Shown: positions 25,510 to 35,361 of the stretch, in pieces
How the letters are laid out: every line of letters starts with the position of its first letter
Numbering within the stretch: the stretch's first letter is position 1
Origin: Psychrobacter immobilis
GTDB lineage: Bacteria; Pseudomonadota; Gammaproteobacteria; Pseudomonadales; Moraxellaceae
Length of the DNA: 64,000 bases
Direction: 5' to 3'
Assembly: GCF_904846185.1 (NCBI RefSeq)
Contig: NZ_CAJGZQ010000011.1
Span: forward strand, 1 to 64,000
Notes under the pieces: model-generated
What the model was told of the DNA's origin: nothing
The model's input: the letters and a program-made list of their open reading frames with translations, nothing else
Database searches by the model: none
Translations under genes and position numbers: made by a program

Positions 25510-26967
25510 ATGAAATTTTTTAAATTGAGCGCATTAGCCTTAGCCAGCACGTTAGCGTTAGCAGGCTGTGGTGATGACAACAATAATAACTCTTCTGGTA
25601 ATGGTACTAATACGCCAGATGTGCCAGTCAAACCACCTGTCGATAATAGTTTGTCTGAAATCGAGCAAGCGAAAGAGATGATTCGTACCGCCAAGTTATT
25701 TGTCAGTGACAATAAAGCGGTTACAGATGCTTACGAAGATGTAAGTGATATCCTTACAGAAAAGCAAGATACACGTCTGGGTTATACCTTCGATATCCCA
25801 AGTGATCTAAAATACTATATGGAAGAGAATGATGTATCACAGCTCACGGCAGCGGACATTACTGCACTGGCTAATGATAAAGAGTTTGAAACAGCATTGG
25901 GAAATATAGTCTTGACCCCAGAAAAAGACTTTTTAGCGACGTTAAATACTGACGGTAAGTTTACCTTGAATGGTACAACTAAAGTAGATGTTGAAGAATA
26001 CGATTATGTGTATAACCCGCAAACAGGTTTGTATGGACCTGTTGTCGTCAATCAAGACAATTTTAAGGTAGCATTTGATGGTTTTGAAGATGCGCTAAGC
26101 TCAAACACCAGTACAGATAACTTTAACGGTAGTTTGGGCTTCAAGAGTATTAACATTGGCACTGGCACTGATACCGTTACCCTCAACTCAAGTACTAAAG
26201 GCGCAACAGTCAGTGGTCAATTCAGTGATAAAGTCGTGGTCAATGATGAGTTTGATATCAATGATGCAAATAGAGAAGGCATCACACTAGAAAAGGCGGT
26301 CATCAAATTAAGCAGCCTGAAGTTGACGGCTAATGATAGCGTGATTGAAGCAAAAGATTTTGAATTTGCCGCACTGGATGTCAGCAGAAAGCTGGCAGAT
26401 AACAGTCTGGTGGTTAGAACAATCCCTTATAAGTTTGCTATAACGGGCAAGATGACCAAGCAAAAACCGATGACTGATGTAGAGATTACACTGAACGCGA
26501 CTGCCAATGACGCTGATATAAAGAAATTTATCATAATCGATGAAGTCGGTGATATCGAAGAAGCCGCCAATAAATACGTAGGTATGGAAATAGTATTGGC
26601 GATTAAAGGTAAGGTAACGAAAGAGAGTACAACGACGATTCCGCTTGATTTCCAAGCCAATCTTAAGCGTACTGCTCGTAATGTTATTGAGCTACAAGGT
26701 CTGACTGCTAGCGTAGAGGGTAAGAAGCTATTCGTAACCGGTAAGTCCAGCTTAGATAATAACTATGATGTGGTTAGCACCCAGTTTACCGTTGAGCAAA
26801 ATAAAGCGTCGATCAAGTTAAATGTCGATGCCAATGGTGATTTTATTAAAGATAAAATGGGTAAGCTCGGCGATATCATGGTTAACGGTAAAGATTACGG
26901 TGATTTAATGGATAATGATGGCAAAGTTACGGCCAAGTTTACTGATAATAGTTTAATTATTCTATAA
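25510..26967 (+). CDS. Large hypothetical lipoprotein
   Basis: A 485-residue protein with a lipoprotein signal peptide ending LALAGC (Cys20). An Asn/Ser/Gly-rich low-complexity linker follows (GDDNNNNSSGNGTN), then a long domain of alternating hydrophobic and polar residues that reads as beta-rich. Asp at +2 is absent (Gly follows Cys), favouring the outer membrane. Two internal regions (~180-260 and ~270-440) look repetitive in their 'KLSSLKLTANDS...' and 'TLNATANDAD' segments. I do not recognise the family. A strong terminator follows. Confidence 0.75.
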   Translation: MKFFKLSALALASTLALAGCGDDNNNNSSGNGTNTPDVPVKPPVDNSLSEIEQAKEMIRTAKLFVSDNKAVTDAYEDVSDILTEKQDTRLGYTFDIPSDLKYYMEENDVSQLTAADITALANDKEFETALGNIVLTPEKDFLATLNTDGKFTLNGTTKVDVEEYDYVYNPQTGLYGPVVVNQDNFKVAFDGFEDALSSNTSTDNFNGSLGFKSINIGTGTDTVTLNSSTKGATVSGQFSDKVVVNDEFDINDANREGITLEKAVIKLSSLKLTANDSVIEAKDFEFAALDVSRKLADNSLVVRTIPYKFAITGKMTKQKPMTDVEITLNATANDADIKKFIIIDEVGDIEEAANKYVGMEIVLAIKGKVTKESTTTIPLDFQANLKRTARNVIELQGLTASVEGKKLFVTGKSSLDNNYDVVSTQFTVEQNKASIKLNVDANGDFIKDKMGKLGDIMVNGKDYGDLMDNDGKVTAKFTDNSLIIL

Positions 26968-27025
26968 TCAAACCATGTGTCACATCGACTCTCAAACGTT
27001 GTTAGTAGCGATTGAGGTATAGCAA

Positions 27026-27058
27026 CAAAAAAAAGAGACAGATTCCTGTCTCTTTTTT
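27026..27058 (+). terminator. Terminator after lipoprotein gene
   Basis: A-run, stem AAGAGACAG / CTGTCTCTT, then T-run ending at 27058. The next frame's first ATG (27059) touches the T-run. Confidence 0.85.
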
Positions 27059-27085
27059 ATGCTCTCTAATAAACGTGAGAAATTT

Positions 27086-28348
27086 ATGCCATATAACGTT
27101 TCAAGTCTCTATGGTTTTTTACCTAAAAGCTTAGCATCGCATTTATACAGCCGTACCAAGTTAATCCCTATGACAGCGATTGCCGCTATGATGATATCCA
27201 GCGCTGCGGTTGCTGATAGTGCAGAGATACCAGCTGCTGACACGAATTTTTACTTCTACCCCCAAGCGACAGGGTTGCTAGACAGTCAAACTGCTCAGTC
27301 AAACGCGCAGATAGAGTGGAGTCTGATGGCAACGGCTCATAGCCCAACACAGCCTATCTCAGCATTTTTAGACGATTGGAGTGCACCGCTGGACTCGGGT
27401 GATCATGCTTATGCCCAAGGTCGGACGTCGCTTGAGATTCGTCCTGCGGGCAGTGCGATTAGCTACGGTCTAGGTTGGCGTTATGATTATTTAATGACGT
27501 TTAGCAAAGAGACTGCCGAAGTTTATTGGCAGTATGAAAATAAACAGCCCTCAAGTACCAGTCAAGATTATCCGTTATTTTTAGAAGCCAAGCACAATGA
27601 AAGATTCGGTGCTAATATTGGTCTGACGCAGCAGCTCATGCCTAACTGGCAATTGACGACTCGGGCCAATCTCTGGCAAGGACTGCATGCATTAGAAGGT
27701 AAGATAGTTGGCGATTTAAGCACCAGAGTGTTGCCAAATAATGAGGTGACAGACATACGAGACAGTTTGGATAAAACCAACGCTTACATCGATTATTACT
27801 ATGATGAACCGGCTTTAGGGGAGGAAAACCTAGACTGGAACCCCGCGAAACCTTCGGGATATGGCTATTCGCTCGATTTGCAGCTCACAGGTCAGTTGTC
27901 TGATAGTACGCAGTTGTCTCTGAGTGGCTACGATATCCTTGGACGCATGCGCTGGAAAGACATGCCAAGCACTCGTTATGCATTGGATTATGACGTCAAC
28001 GGCAGACCTCTCTATACGATTGAAGGGCAGCTTAGTACTGACGATGTCACACAGACATTGCCATGGCGAGTTGAAGGTAGCCTTCAGCATCAGCTAGACA
28101 GTCAATGGCAGCTCGGTCTACATGGTCAAGTGAATGACATTCAAGACTTATATCAATTATCCGCAGGCTACCAAACGTCCAATGATGCTTTCCCCATTAC
28201 GGTGACGGGTTTGATAGAGCCGCAAACGCAAGCATTGGGTCTTGCTGTAGACAATCGTTATGCTGGCATCAAATTGCTGACTGACAGTCTCGATTCAGAA
28301 AAAGCCAAACGCAGTGAGATTAGCTTGTATGGACGCTATGCTTGGTAG
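27086..28348 (+). CDS. Putative outer-membrane beta-barrel protein
   Basis: About 420 residues from ATG 27086 (the ATG at 27059 sits on the terminator and is unlikely). Positively charged start, signal peptide (MTAIAAMMISSAAVADS), then a long run of amphipathic strands with alternating aromatic and polar residues (LEIRPAGSAISYGLGWRYDY, YGYSLDLQLTGQLSDSTQLS). It ends in the aromatic strand SLYGRYAW, the type recognised by the BAM complex. No transporter or enzyme motif identified. It follows the lipoprotein gene but is separated from it by a terminator. Confidence 0.75.
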   Translation: MPYNVSSLYGFLPKSLASHLYSRTKLIPMTAIAAMMISSAAVADSAEIPAADTNFYFYPQATGLLDSQTAQSNAQIEWSLMATAHSPTQPISAFLDDWSAPLDSGDHAYAQGRTSLEIRPAGSAISYGLGWRYDYLMTFSKETAEVYWQYENKQPSSTSQDYPLFLEAKHNERFGANIGLTQQLMPNWQLTTRANLWQGLHALEGKIVGDLSTRVLPNNEVTDIRDSLDKTNAYIDYYYDEPALGEENLDWNPAKPSGYGYSLDLQLTGQLSDSTQLSLSGYDILGRMRWKDMPSTRYALDYDVNGRPLYTIEGQLSTDDVTQTLPWRVEGSLQHQLDSQWQLGLHGQVNDIQDLYQLSAGYQTSNDAFPITVTGLIEPQTQALGLAVDNRYAGIKLLTDSLDSEKAKRSEISLYGRYAW

Positions 28349-28415
28349 CTTGATTCATTGCATTAATAAAGCAGATGTCTAAAACGTCGATGTGCATATA
28401 ATGCGGTGGACGTTA

Positions 28416-29372
28416 CTAAAATTTGTCATGCGTTTTGTCGCGCTGTTCAGGATAAATGACGATCGGACTATGACCTTCGAAGTATAGTCCCGTCGTAGGC
28501 AGTGCGTCGTTTGACCAAGCTACCTGCGGCTGTCGTCCATCATAGCAGTCGCGCCTAGTAAACCATTCGATATAATGGGCAGATCGCAAGGCGCTGATAT
28601 CAATCTTCGCAAGATTAAGCTTATCATCTTTATCACACCATTCGTGCATCGGAAAGCTTGGTGCTAACCAAGATGGATAATTAAAGTTAGTGGTGTTGAT
28701 TGGCAAAAAGAAGCGTCCTTTAATCACGCCATAACGCTTATCGATTTTAACTTGTCCGTGTTTCTCCGTATCTACCCATACGGTACGAAACTGTTTGGTT
28801 TGCATATGGGTCATTTTACGCTGTAGATTGTCCTTGGAATTAATACCAACCCAGTTCTCAGGAGCAAACGGCGCTGATCCCATAAAAAACTTAATCGCCA
28901 GTTCCCAATGCTCGACCAGATTTTCTCCATGATTATATAAGATTAAATCCAGCTCACCAGTCGTCTGCTTACCGTTATACAACTGGACGTTACTGGCTAG
29001 CGTTTCATACGGATGTAGCTTGCGCGCAAAGCCATCCTCTAGCCAAAATGACAGTAACCCTTCAAAGTGAAAACCCAAGCGATTGGGGCTAGGGCGCTTG
29101 AGTAAATAGCGAGTTAGCGCCTGATAAGCGTTGGTGCTATCTAGCTCTTTTAAACGCTGCTGATACGCCGCAAACTGCTGTTGCCAGAAGTGTGCGTTAT
29201 GTACTGACACGGTATGTGTATTCTGATGCGGCGCAAAGTCCAGCCATTCCGTTAGGACGTTAGGGCAGGCAAGCACATACGCCAAATCACGCACATAAGG
29301 TCGCTGGTATGCTTCCCAAGGTGCGTTATTTGTGAAGTAAGTCGAGAGGGGCTGAGCGATAGCCTCAGACAT
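28416..29372 (-). CDS. DUF1853 family protein
   Basis: About 318 residues from ATG 29372, which has AAGG 8 bases upstream; the frame extends to 29399. Family signatures include YQRPYVRDLAYVLACPNVL, RLGFHFEGLLSFWLEDGF, and 'GELDLILY...VEHWELAIKF'. The E-x-D...E-x-A-x-K arrangement resembles a PD-(D/E)XK nuclease core, but no function is known. It is divergent from the YdhR-like gene and convergent with the barrel gene, with only ~65 bases and no clear terminator between. Confidence 0.83.
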   Translation of the reverse strand: MSEAIAQPLSTYFTNNAPWEAYQRPYVRDLAYVLACPNVLTEWLDFAPHQNTHTVSVHNAHFWQQQFAAYQQRLKELDSTNAYQALTRYLLKRPSPNRLGFHFEGLLSFWLEDGFARKLHPYETLASNVQLYNGKQTTGELDLILYNHGENLVEHWELAIKFFMGSAPFAPENWVGINSKDNLQRKMTHMQTKQFRTVWVDTEKHGQVKIDKRYGVIKGRFFLPINTTNFNYPSWLAPSFPMHEWCDKDDKLNLAKIDISALRSAHYIEWFTRRDCYDGRQPQVAWSNDALPTTGLYFEGHSPIVIYPEQRDKTHDKF

Positions 29373-29512
29373 GGGTTGAACCTTCATAAAGTGGTACATT
29401 TACCCTAGCTGCTCGCTTGCCAAAAGTCTATAGTCAATCGTACTATGTTAAGATTGAAAGTATCTGGCAGCGTATGTTTTGCCGACTATTTAATAATAAT
29501 GAGGATTCAATA

Positions 29513-29815
29513 ATGAAATATCTTTTGCAAATCGACTTTCCTTATAGCGGACCTTTTGGTAATCAATTCTTTGAGTCTATGAAAGAGTTGGCTGAAGACA
29601 TCGCAAACGAGAGCGGTCTGGTCTACAAGCTATGGACAGAAAACGAAGCAACGCAAGAAGCGGGCGGTATTTATGTGTTTGATAACTTAGAGGATGCCAA
29701 CAGATACTTAGAGAAGCATACCCAGAGACTGACCTCATTTGGCTTTACGGATATTAAGTCTAAAGTATTTATCATCAATGAAGCGCTGAGTGCGATTACT
29801 AAAGCGTCTCTGTAA
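29513..29815 (+). CDS. YdhR-like monooxygenase-fold protein
   Basis: A 100-residue protein starting MKYLLQIDFPYSGPF at 29513 behind GAGG; the frame extends upstream to 29417 without a ribosome site. 'SMKELAEDIANESGLVYKLW', 'EAGGIYVFDNLEDANRYLEK' and 'FGFTDIKSKVFIIN' match the small dimeric alpha/beta-barrel proteins of the YdhR family (putative monooxygenase). Substrate unknown. Confidence 0.85.
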   Translation: MKYLLQIDFPYSGPFGNQFFESMKELAEDIANESGLVYKLWTENEATQEAGGIYVFDNLEDANRYLEKHTQRLTSFGFTDIKSKVFIINEALSAITKASL

Positions 29816-29839
29816 TACTTGATCAAGAGTAATAAACAT

Positions 29840-29878
29840 AAAAAAACCAGTCATTGGATGCAATGGCTGGTTTTTTTA
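29840..29878 (+). terminator. Terminator after YdhR-like gene
   Basis: A-run, stem AAACCAGTCATTG / CAATGGCTGGTTT, T-run. It could work in both directions and so also serve the small minus-strand gene at 29893. Confidence 0.85.
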
Positions 29879-29892
29879 TGTATGTCTTAAAC

Positions 29893-30075
29893 TTAAAATA
29901 AGATGTTCACGGTATAAAAATTAAGCTGAATATCTGGTGCATTTGATAATAGCGGTACTAGGATAATGATCAGAAATTTTAATATAGAAAATGACCATTT
30001 AGGTGGCTTATTAAATAGCTTTTGGACTGTTGATCTTGTACTGGTTGAGACTCTAGCTTTTTCTAAGTGCTTCAT
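29893..30075 (-). CDS. Small hypothetical protein, possible membrane segment (60 aa)
   Basis: Lys/Arg-rich N-terminus (MKHLEKARVSTSTRSTVQKL) followed by a hydrophobic stretch WSFSILKFLIIILVPLLSN. GGAG lies 8 bases upstream of ATG 30075, and a hairpin terminator follows the stop. No family recognised. The ribosome site supports it, but the length alone does not. Confidence 0.45.
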   Translation of the reverse strand: MKHLEKARVSTSTRSTVQKLFNKPPKWSFSILKFLIIILVPLLSNAPDIQLNFYTVNILF

Positions 30076-30176
30076 GTGATAGCTCCATATTAGCCGTAAC
30101 GTGATTGATGCGGCTTACGGTTGCTAGTTTATTGAGTAGAGCGGTTCGATAGTTCTATATAGAAAATGGCAGAGTT

Positions 30177-31019
30177 CTATAGAACTTCATCAGCCTTCCT
30201 TAACCATTTTGCAATAAAGTCTTTTTTAACTGACAGCCCTAGTCCCTCGGCTTTCGCTTGAATAAGCTTATTAAATTCTCCATAAGGATCGGCTAGGTCT
30301 GCTTTATCATATTCAGCCATTTTGATAAGTGTGGTTACTAACGCTTGCATGGAACCTACACTTTTATGGTGTGTTGGCTCGTCATTAGCTAACTTGTCTT
30401 CTATTTCAGTTTTGGCTTGTGCTAGTTGGTTTTCAAGGTATTCTATCTTTATTTTTGCTTCTATCAGCTTTTGAGCTAAACCTTCATAGCTTGTTTGATG
30501 TTCTAAATTAAAAAAGTTTACTACATCAATCTTATAGAAATACATTTCTTCGTAAATATAAGTTTGAGGTTCAATATATAGCTCATTAGCTTTATCGAAA
30601 TCAAAAGGCTTTCTTTTACGGTTCAAGTAATCATCATCATGTTGTTCTTGTAAATCAACAACTTCAACTATATTTACCTTTTGGATATAAAGTGAGTCAG
30701 CACCTTCATTAAAATTTCCAAGTAGCTTATTCCAAGGACACTCTCTATAGTCATTGTATTCAGAAAAAACTTTACGAACAGTGCCTGTAGGTGGTCTGAT
30801 GTAACCCTCGAAAAGAAATCTAGCCTCATCGATAGTTGAGCTGAAACTTCCTTTTATAATAGCTCTTAGATAACCTTTGTAATAGAAGCAAGGTTCTATT
30901 TTTGATTGTCGAATGAAATCTAGAACACTCTTTTTCAAATACCCTAATGATGAGTCATCAACATTTTTACTTTTAATAATCAATTGAGAAACTTCAGTAA
31001 AGTCTAAATATTTGAACAT
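30177..31019 (-). CDS. Hypothetical accessory protein with coiled coil and wHTH-like C-terminus
   Basis: A 280-residue protein, AT-rich. N-terminal domain of unknown type (~1-175, starting [15 protein letters not shown]), then a coiled coil (~180-215, [20 protein letters not shown]). A ~65-residue C-terminal domain ends [11 protein letters not shown]. That last domain resembles the end of the element gene at 1631-2482 and is of a kind attached to many otherwise unrelated proteins in Moraxellaceae islands. It lies just downstream of tRNA-Pro on the same strand, separated by the tRNA terminator. Likely a stand-alone accessory gene; function unknown. Confidence 0.7.
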   Translation of the reverse strand: MFKYLDFTEVSQLIIKSKNVDDSSLGYLKKSVLDFIRQSKIEPCFYYKGYLRAIIKGSFSSTIDEARFLFEGYIRPPTGTVRKVFSEYNDYRECPWNKLLGNFNEGADSLYIQKVNIVEVVDLQEQHDDDYLNRKRKPFDFDKANELYIEPQTYIYEEMYFYKIDVVNFFNLEHQTSYEGLAQKLIEAKIKIEYLENQLAQAKTEIEDKLANDEPTHHKSVGSMQALVTTLIKMAEYDKADLADPYGEFNKLIQAKAEGLGLSVKKDFIAKWLRKADEVL

Positions 31020-31067
31020 ATCGGAACCTTATAATAGTTTTCTTGATACACTCACCAAATTTAGCAC

Positions 31068-31103
31068 AAAAAAAAGCCAACCATTGAAAACAATGATTGG
31101 CTT
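31068..31103 (-). terminator. Terminator of tRNA-Pro
   Basis: On the minus strand a 13-bp stem (one wobble) with a 4-base loop is followed by eight T. It begins 20 bases past the CCA end of tRNA-Pro. Confidence 0.85.
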
Positions 31104-31122
31104 CTCTCTTTACTGCTATGTT

Positions 31123-31199
31123 TGGTCGGAACGGCAGGATTTGAACCTGCGACCACTACACCCCCAGTGTAGTGCGCTACCAGACTGCGCTACGCCCCG
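31123..31199 (-). tRNA. tRNA-Pro (anticodon GGG)
   Basis: Complete cloverleaf on the minus strand: acceptor CGGGGCG / CGTTCCG, with G-U pairs allowed. The anticodon stem is CTACA/TGTAG with loop CTGGGGG (GGG at 34-36), the T-loop is TTCAAAT, the discriminator is A, and CCA is encoded (31123-31125). Confidence 0.95.
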
Positions 31200-31313
31200 A
31201 ATGACTGACTATTTTACGCAAAATTATGCATATTGCAAGAGCTATTTATTTTAGCCAAAATCTATGACCCCAATTTACGTATCACAGTCAGCATAACCAA
31301 TCAGCAATTATCC

Positions 31314-32840
31314 TTAACCGAGTAGCTCTTTTAGGATTTGGTTCACTTGCTGCGGGTTAGCACTACCACGACTGGCTTTCATCACTTGCCCAACCAGACC
31401 GTTAAAGGCTTTTTCTTTACCGCCGCGATATTCTTCGACCATCGCTTGGTTTTTTGCAATGACTTCTTCAACGATGGCTTTGATAGCGCCCGTATCGGTT
31501 TCTTGCTTGAGACCTTTTTCTTCGATGATTTTGTCAGCGGCATCATCAGCATCGCCGCCCGCGCGCTCATAGAGCGCACTAAAGACTTTCTTAGCCAATT
31601 TGCCAGACAAGGTATCGTCTTTGATACGCGCTAGCATACCAGCCAATTGCTTGGCGCTGATAGGGGAATCAGTAATTTCTTTATCATCTTTATTTAGTGC
31701 ACCGAGTAGGTCACCCATCACCCAGTTGCCAGCCATTTTGGCATCTGCTTGCCCAACTTCTGCGACCACAGCTTCAAAGTAATCGGCAATTTGACGACTA
31801 CCAGTCAAGATACGCGCATCATATTCTGATAGACCAAGCGCTTCTTCAAAACGGGCACGACGAGCAACGGGTAGCTCCGGCATTGCTGCACGAATGCTAT
31901 CAACCGTATGCTGTTCGATACGCACAGGTAGCAAGTCAGGGTCAGGGAAGTAACGATAATCGTTGGCGTCTTCTTTGGTACGCATCACACGAGTTTCGTC
32001 GCGCTCTGGATCATAAAGCATCGTTGCCTGCAGTACTTTGCCACCGTCCTCTAAAATATCGATTTGACGCTCGATTTCACGATTGATAGCGCGTTCGATA
32101 AAGCGGAACGAGTTGAGGTTTTTGAGCTCAGTACGCGTACCCAATTCAGCACCAGGCTTACGAATAGAGACGTTACAATCACAGCGGAATGAGCCTTCAG
32201 CCATCACTGCATCTGAGATTCCTAGCCACGTGACCAGCTGATGAATGGCTTTGATATAGGCAAGTGCTTCATGAGCCGAGCGCATATCAGGCTCAGAGAC
32301 GATTTCGATTAATGGCGTACCAGCACGGTTCAAATCCACACCAGTCATACCATCGACGGCATCATGGACTGATTTACCCGCATCTTCTTCTAAATGCGCG
32401 CGGGTGATGCCCATACGTTTTGGATATTCGTTCTTATCCCCTTCATTGACCACGACATCGATATAGCCTTCGCCAACGATAGGGTTTGCCATCTGAGTGA
32501 TTTGATAGCCTTTAGGCAAATCTGGATAGAAGTAGTTTTTACGGTCAAACGTATTAAATAGACCCAACTCAGCGTTGACGCCGATGCCAAATTTTAGGGC
32601 ACGATCGACCACGCCAGCATTTAGCACTGGCAATACGCCAGGTAAACCCAAGTCGACGATACTGGCTTGGCTGTTTGGCTCATGACCAAAATCAGTGGGC
32701 GCACTTGAGAATATCTTACTTTCGGTATTGAGCTGGCAATGAATCTCGATGCCGATGACCACTTCATAGCCATCGACGAAAAGCTCTTTACGCACGGCAT
32801 GCTCACGCACGGCATTGTTATCAGTAGTAGCTGTACTCAT
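31314..32840 (-). CDS. gatB: Asp/Glu-tRNA amidotransferase subunit B
   Basis: Kinase/transfer subunit of GatCAB, which amidates Glu-tRNA(Gln) and/or Asp-tRNA(Asn). 508 residues from ATG 32840, which overlaps the gatA stop (TAATG); the frame extends to 32936 inside gatA. Signatures: [34 protein letters not shown], the phosphate-binding [33 protein letters not shown], and the C-terminal YqeY-like tail ([20 protein letters not shown]). Zinc cysteines are only partly retained. Third gene of gatC-gatA-gatB. Confidence 0.97.
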   Translation of the reverse strand: MSTATTDNNAVREHAVRKELFVDGYEVVIGIEIHCQLNTESKIFSSAPTDFGHEPNSQASIVDLGLPGVLPVLNAGVVDRALKFGIGVNAELGLFNTFDRKNYFYPDLPKGYQITQMANPIVGEGYIDVVVNEGDKNEYPKRMGITRAHLEEDAGKSVHDAVDGMTGVDLNRAGTPLIEIVSEPDMRSAHEALAYIKAIHQLVTWLGISDAVMAEGSFRCDCNVSIRKPGAELGTRTELKNLNSFRFIERAINREIERQIDILEDGGKVLQATMLYDPERDETRVMRTKEDANDYRYFPDPDLLPVRIEQHTVDSIRAAMPELPVARRARFEEALGLSEYDARILTGSRQIADYFEAVVAEVGQADAKMAGNWVMGDLLGALNKDDKEITDSPISAKQLAGMLARIKDDTLSGKLAKKVFSALYERAGGDADDAADKIIEEKGLKQETDTGAIKAIVEEVIAKNQAMVEEYRGGKEKAFNGLVGQVMKASRGSANPQQVNQILKELLG

Positions 32841-34336
32841 TATACCGTCTCCTTTGCGATGGTAGAGTGTTGTAAATGATGGTCGGTATGCTGCTGGAAT
32901 AGATGAGCAGTCGTGAGCAATTGGCTCTCTTGCCAATGCTTACCGATTAATTGTAAGCCAACAGGCAAACCTTCTGAGGTTAGACCAACTGGCTGACTGA
33001 GTGCAGGTAGACCCGCTAAGTTGACCGCGATAGTATAAACGTCACCCAAGTACATGGTCGCAGGGTCGAGATTGTCACTCAACTTATACGCAGCCGTTGG
33101 TGCTGTTGGGCTAGCAATCACATCACAGCTAGCAAAGGCTTCATCGAAGTCTTTGACGATTAAGCGGCGGATTTTTTGGGCTTTGGTATAGTACGCATCA
33201 AAGTAACCAGCCGAGAGCGCATAAGTGCCGGTCAAGATACGGCGCTGTACTTCTGGGCCAAAACCTTCAGAGCGTGAACGCGTGTATAGATCGAGTAGAT
33301 CGGTTGGATTCTCACAGCGATAGCCAAAGCGTACGCCATCGAAGCGTGACAGGTTGGATGATGCTTCGGCAGGGGCGAGCATGTAGTAAGTGGCAAGGGT
33401 AATCTCAGGATCAGTGATATTCACCTCCACAATCGTCGCACCTAGCTCTTCATACTTGTTCAGAGCAGCACGTACGGCCGTTTCTACTTCAGCGTCTAGT
33501 CCAGCACTAAAGTATTCTTTGGCAACACCAATACGTAGACCGTTAAATGGCTTATCGCCAGCCGCAGCTTCTGCATCGCTGATATCTTGTACGTAGTCAG
33601 GCATATCATACTTGATGGACGTTGCATCGCGTGGATCGTGACCAATCATTGGCTGTAGCAGATAGGCACAATCTTTAGCGCTGCGTCCCATGCTACCAGC
33701 TTGATCCAGACTTGAGGCATAGGCAATCATACCAAAGCGAGAGACGCGACCATAGGTTGGCTTGATACCGGTTAAACCACAAAATGAGGCAGGCTGACGA
33801 ATAGAGCCACCAGTATCACTGCCCGTTGCGACTGGGACAAAACCTGCGGCAACGGCGGCAGCACTACCACCTGACGAACCACCAGGGACGCGCTCTAGGT
33901 TCCAAGGGTTCTGCACAGTGCCATAGTAAGAGCTACTGTTGTCTGAGCCCATCGCAAACTCATCCATATTGAGCTTGCCTAAACTAATCATGCCTGCTTT
34001 GTCGATATTAGAGACGATGGTAGCGTTATAAGGTGAGATAAAATTATGCAGCATCTTAGAGCCACAAGTCGTCAGTACACCTTGAGTACAAAAGATGTCT
34101 TTGTGCGCCATTGGTATGCCAAGTAGTGGACGCTGATCGCCCTGAGCACGCATCTCGTCTGCCGCTTTTGCTTGCGCGCGTGCTGTCTCAGAGGTATGAG
34201 TGATAAAACTGTTAATCTTGCTGTCTAGCGCATCTATACGCTTGATGTAATGCTCAGTCAGCTCAAGGCTACTGAATTGTTTGTCTTGCAAGCCCGTAAT
34301 AAGCTGCTGGGTACTTAATAAATGAAGTTCTGACAT
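32840..34336 (-). CDS. gatA: Asp/Glu-tRNA amidotransferase subunit A
   Basis: Glutaminase subunit supplying ammonia to GatB; amidase-signature family, 498 residues. The Ser-cis-Ser-Lys triad is fully visible: Lys79 (MAHKDIF), Ser154 (GGSSGGS) and Ser178 ([10 protein letters not shown]), the numbering known for the S. aureus enzyme. Overlaps gatB by one base and follows gatC by 68 bases. Confidence 0.97.
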   Translation of the reverse strand: MSELHLLSTQQLITGLQDKQFSSLELTEHYIKRIDALDSKINSFITHTSETARAQAKAADEMRAQGDQRPLLGIPMAHKDIFCTQGVLTTCGSKMLHNFISPYNATIVSNIDKAGMISLGKLNMDEFAMGSDNSSSYYGTVQNPWNLERVPGGSSGGSAAAVAAGFVPVATGSDTGGSIRQPASFCGLTGIKPTYGRVSRFGMIAYASSLDQAGSMGRSAKDCAYLLQPMIGHDPRDATSIKYDMPDYVQDISDAEAAAGDKPFNGLRIGVAKEYFSAGLDAEVETAVRAALNKYEELGATIVEVNITDPEITLATYYMLAPAEASSNLSRFDGVRFGYRCENPTDLLDLYTRSRSEGFGPEVQRRILTGTYALSAGYFDAYYTKAQKIRRLIVKDFDEAFASCDVIASPTAPTAAYKLSDNLDPATMYLGDVYTIAVNLAGLPALSQPVGLTSEGLPVGLQLIGKHWQESQLLTTAHLFQQHTDHHLQHSTIAKETV

Positions 34337-34404
34337 AAGGTGTCGTCCGTCAAAATGTGAATAGCATAAAGTAAAATAGGGTAGCGATTAAAGCAGCGCG
34401 CTGC

Positions 34405-34719
34405 TTATTCAATCACTTGTGGAACCAAATATAAGCCATCTTCAACAGCTGGGGCGACTGACTGATTGCGCGCGCGGTTGATATCGTGTTTGGCCACATC
34501 AGCCCGCAATTCTTGGCAAGCTTCATGAATGTTTGCTAAGGGTTTGATGCCTGTGGTATCCACGTTAGATAGCGTATTCATCAGTTTTAATACTTTACTA
34601 ATATCGTCGGCATAGCTATCGGCTGTGCTTTCATCGACACCCAAACGTGCAAGGTTGGCAACTTCTAGGATTTCTTCACGGCTGACGTTGCTGTCAGACG
34701 TTGCTGGTTGCTGTGACAT
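34405..34719 (-). CDS. gatC: Asp/Glu-tRNA amidotransferase subunit C
   Basis: Small stabilising subunit that wraps GatA and GatB; 104 residues. Typical pattern: 'SREEILEVANLARLGVDE', 'MNTLSNVDTTGIKPLAN', 'LRADVA', and the C-terminal 'GLYLVPQVIE'. GGAGAAAC precedes ATG 34719. First gene of the minus-strand gat operon. Confidence 0.95.
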   Translation of the reverse strand: MSQQPATSDSNVSREEILEVANLARLGVDESTADSYADDISKVLKLMNTLSNVDTTGIKPLANIHEACQELRADVAKHDINRARNQSVAPAVEDGLYLVPQVIE

Positions 34720-35361
34720 AGTTTCTCCAGTGAAGGACAGTTTTTGTTAGAGTAGAATGCGGCTAAAATAGACAAGCATTAGATATAGATAATTATTAAC
34801 ACAAACTAAAACAAGGGGTTTATCTTAAGATGTATATATAGTGGCTTTATTATAAAGCATCTGGCTTAAGTTTACAGAGCATGACGCTTGATTGATGCAC
34901 AATATCAACCAAGATGGCGTGATTTGCAAAATTGACCGTATAATTCACGATTGATTCTCAATTGCTTACCCATTACGTTCTGAAATACGTTACAGTATGC
35001 ACCTGTGCTGCTAAGCAAAATTATCGTTTGCCTGTAGAGCCTTGTTAGTTATTGAATTAAATGATGTTTCATTAAGTCGAATGGTATTTACTGCTATTTT
35101 AAATTTTGTAACAACTTTTAGCATTTAAGACCAAAATCCTGACTTACTGATGCAAATATCTGTGTTTTTTTTGAGCCAAATCGGTATAATTTAGCTCAGT
35201 TTTTCCATTGCATCATTATTGCTTAGGTTTGACTTGTTGCGAGGTTCAAATTTCGCCATAAGTAATGTCTAACGACGACCTGCTCAACGCTGACGAGTAA
35301 CGCCTCAGTCAATCTCATTCGCCTCATTCGCCTCATTTGTAATACGCTGGAAATATTAGTC
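34720..35361. other. 642-bp divergent region between gatC and mreB
   Basis: No plausible gene. A TATAAT box at 35185-35190 within TTTGAGCCAAATCGGTATAA is the best -10 for mreB, about 170 bases upstream, without a clear -35. CTCATTCGC is repeated at 35314-35331 with a partial third copy, just before the mreB start. The part near gatC is AT-rich and should carry the gat promoter. Confidence 0.45.

Noticed and set aside
29417..29512. N-terminal extension of the YdhR-like gene
   Set aside because: No ribosome site at 29417, while GAGG precedes 29513 where the family sequence begins.
32841..32936. N-terminal extension of gatB
   Set aside because: Overlaps the gatA end. The TAATG junction with a conserved start at 32840 is the expected arrangement.
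35314..35337. CTCATTCGC repeats before mreB as a possible short CRISPR or iteron array
   Set aside because: Only two and a half units with no spacers; more likely simple-sequence expansion. No CRISPR array was seen anywhere in the window.
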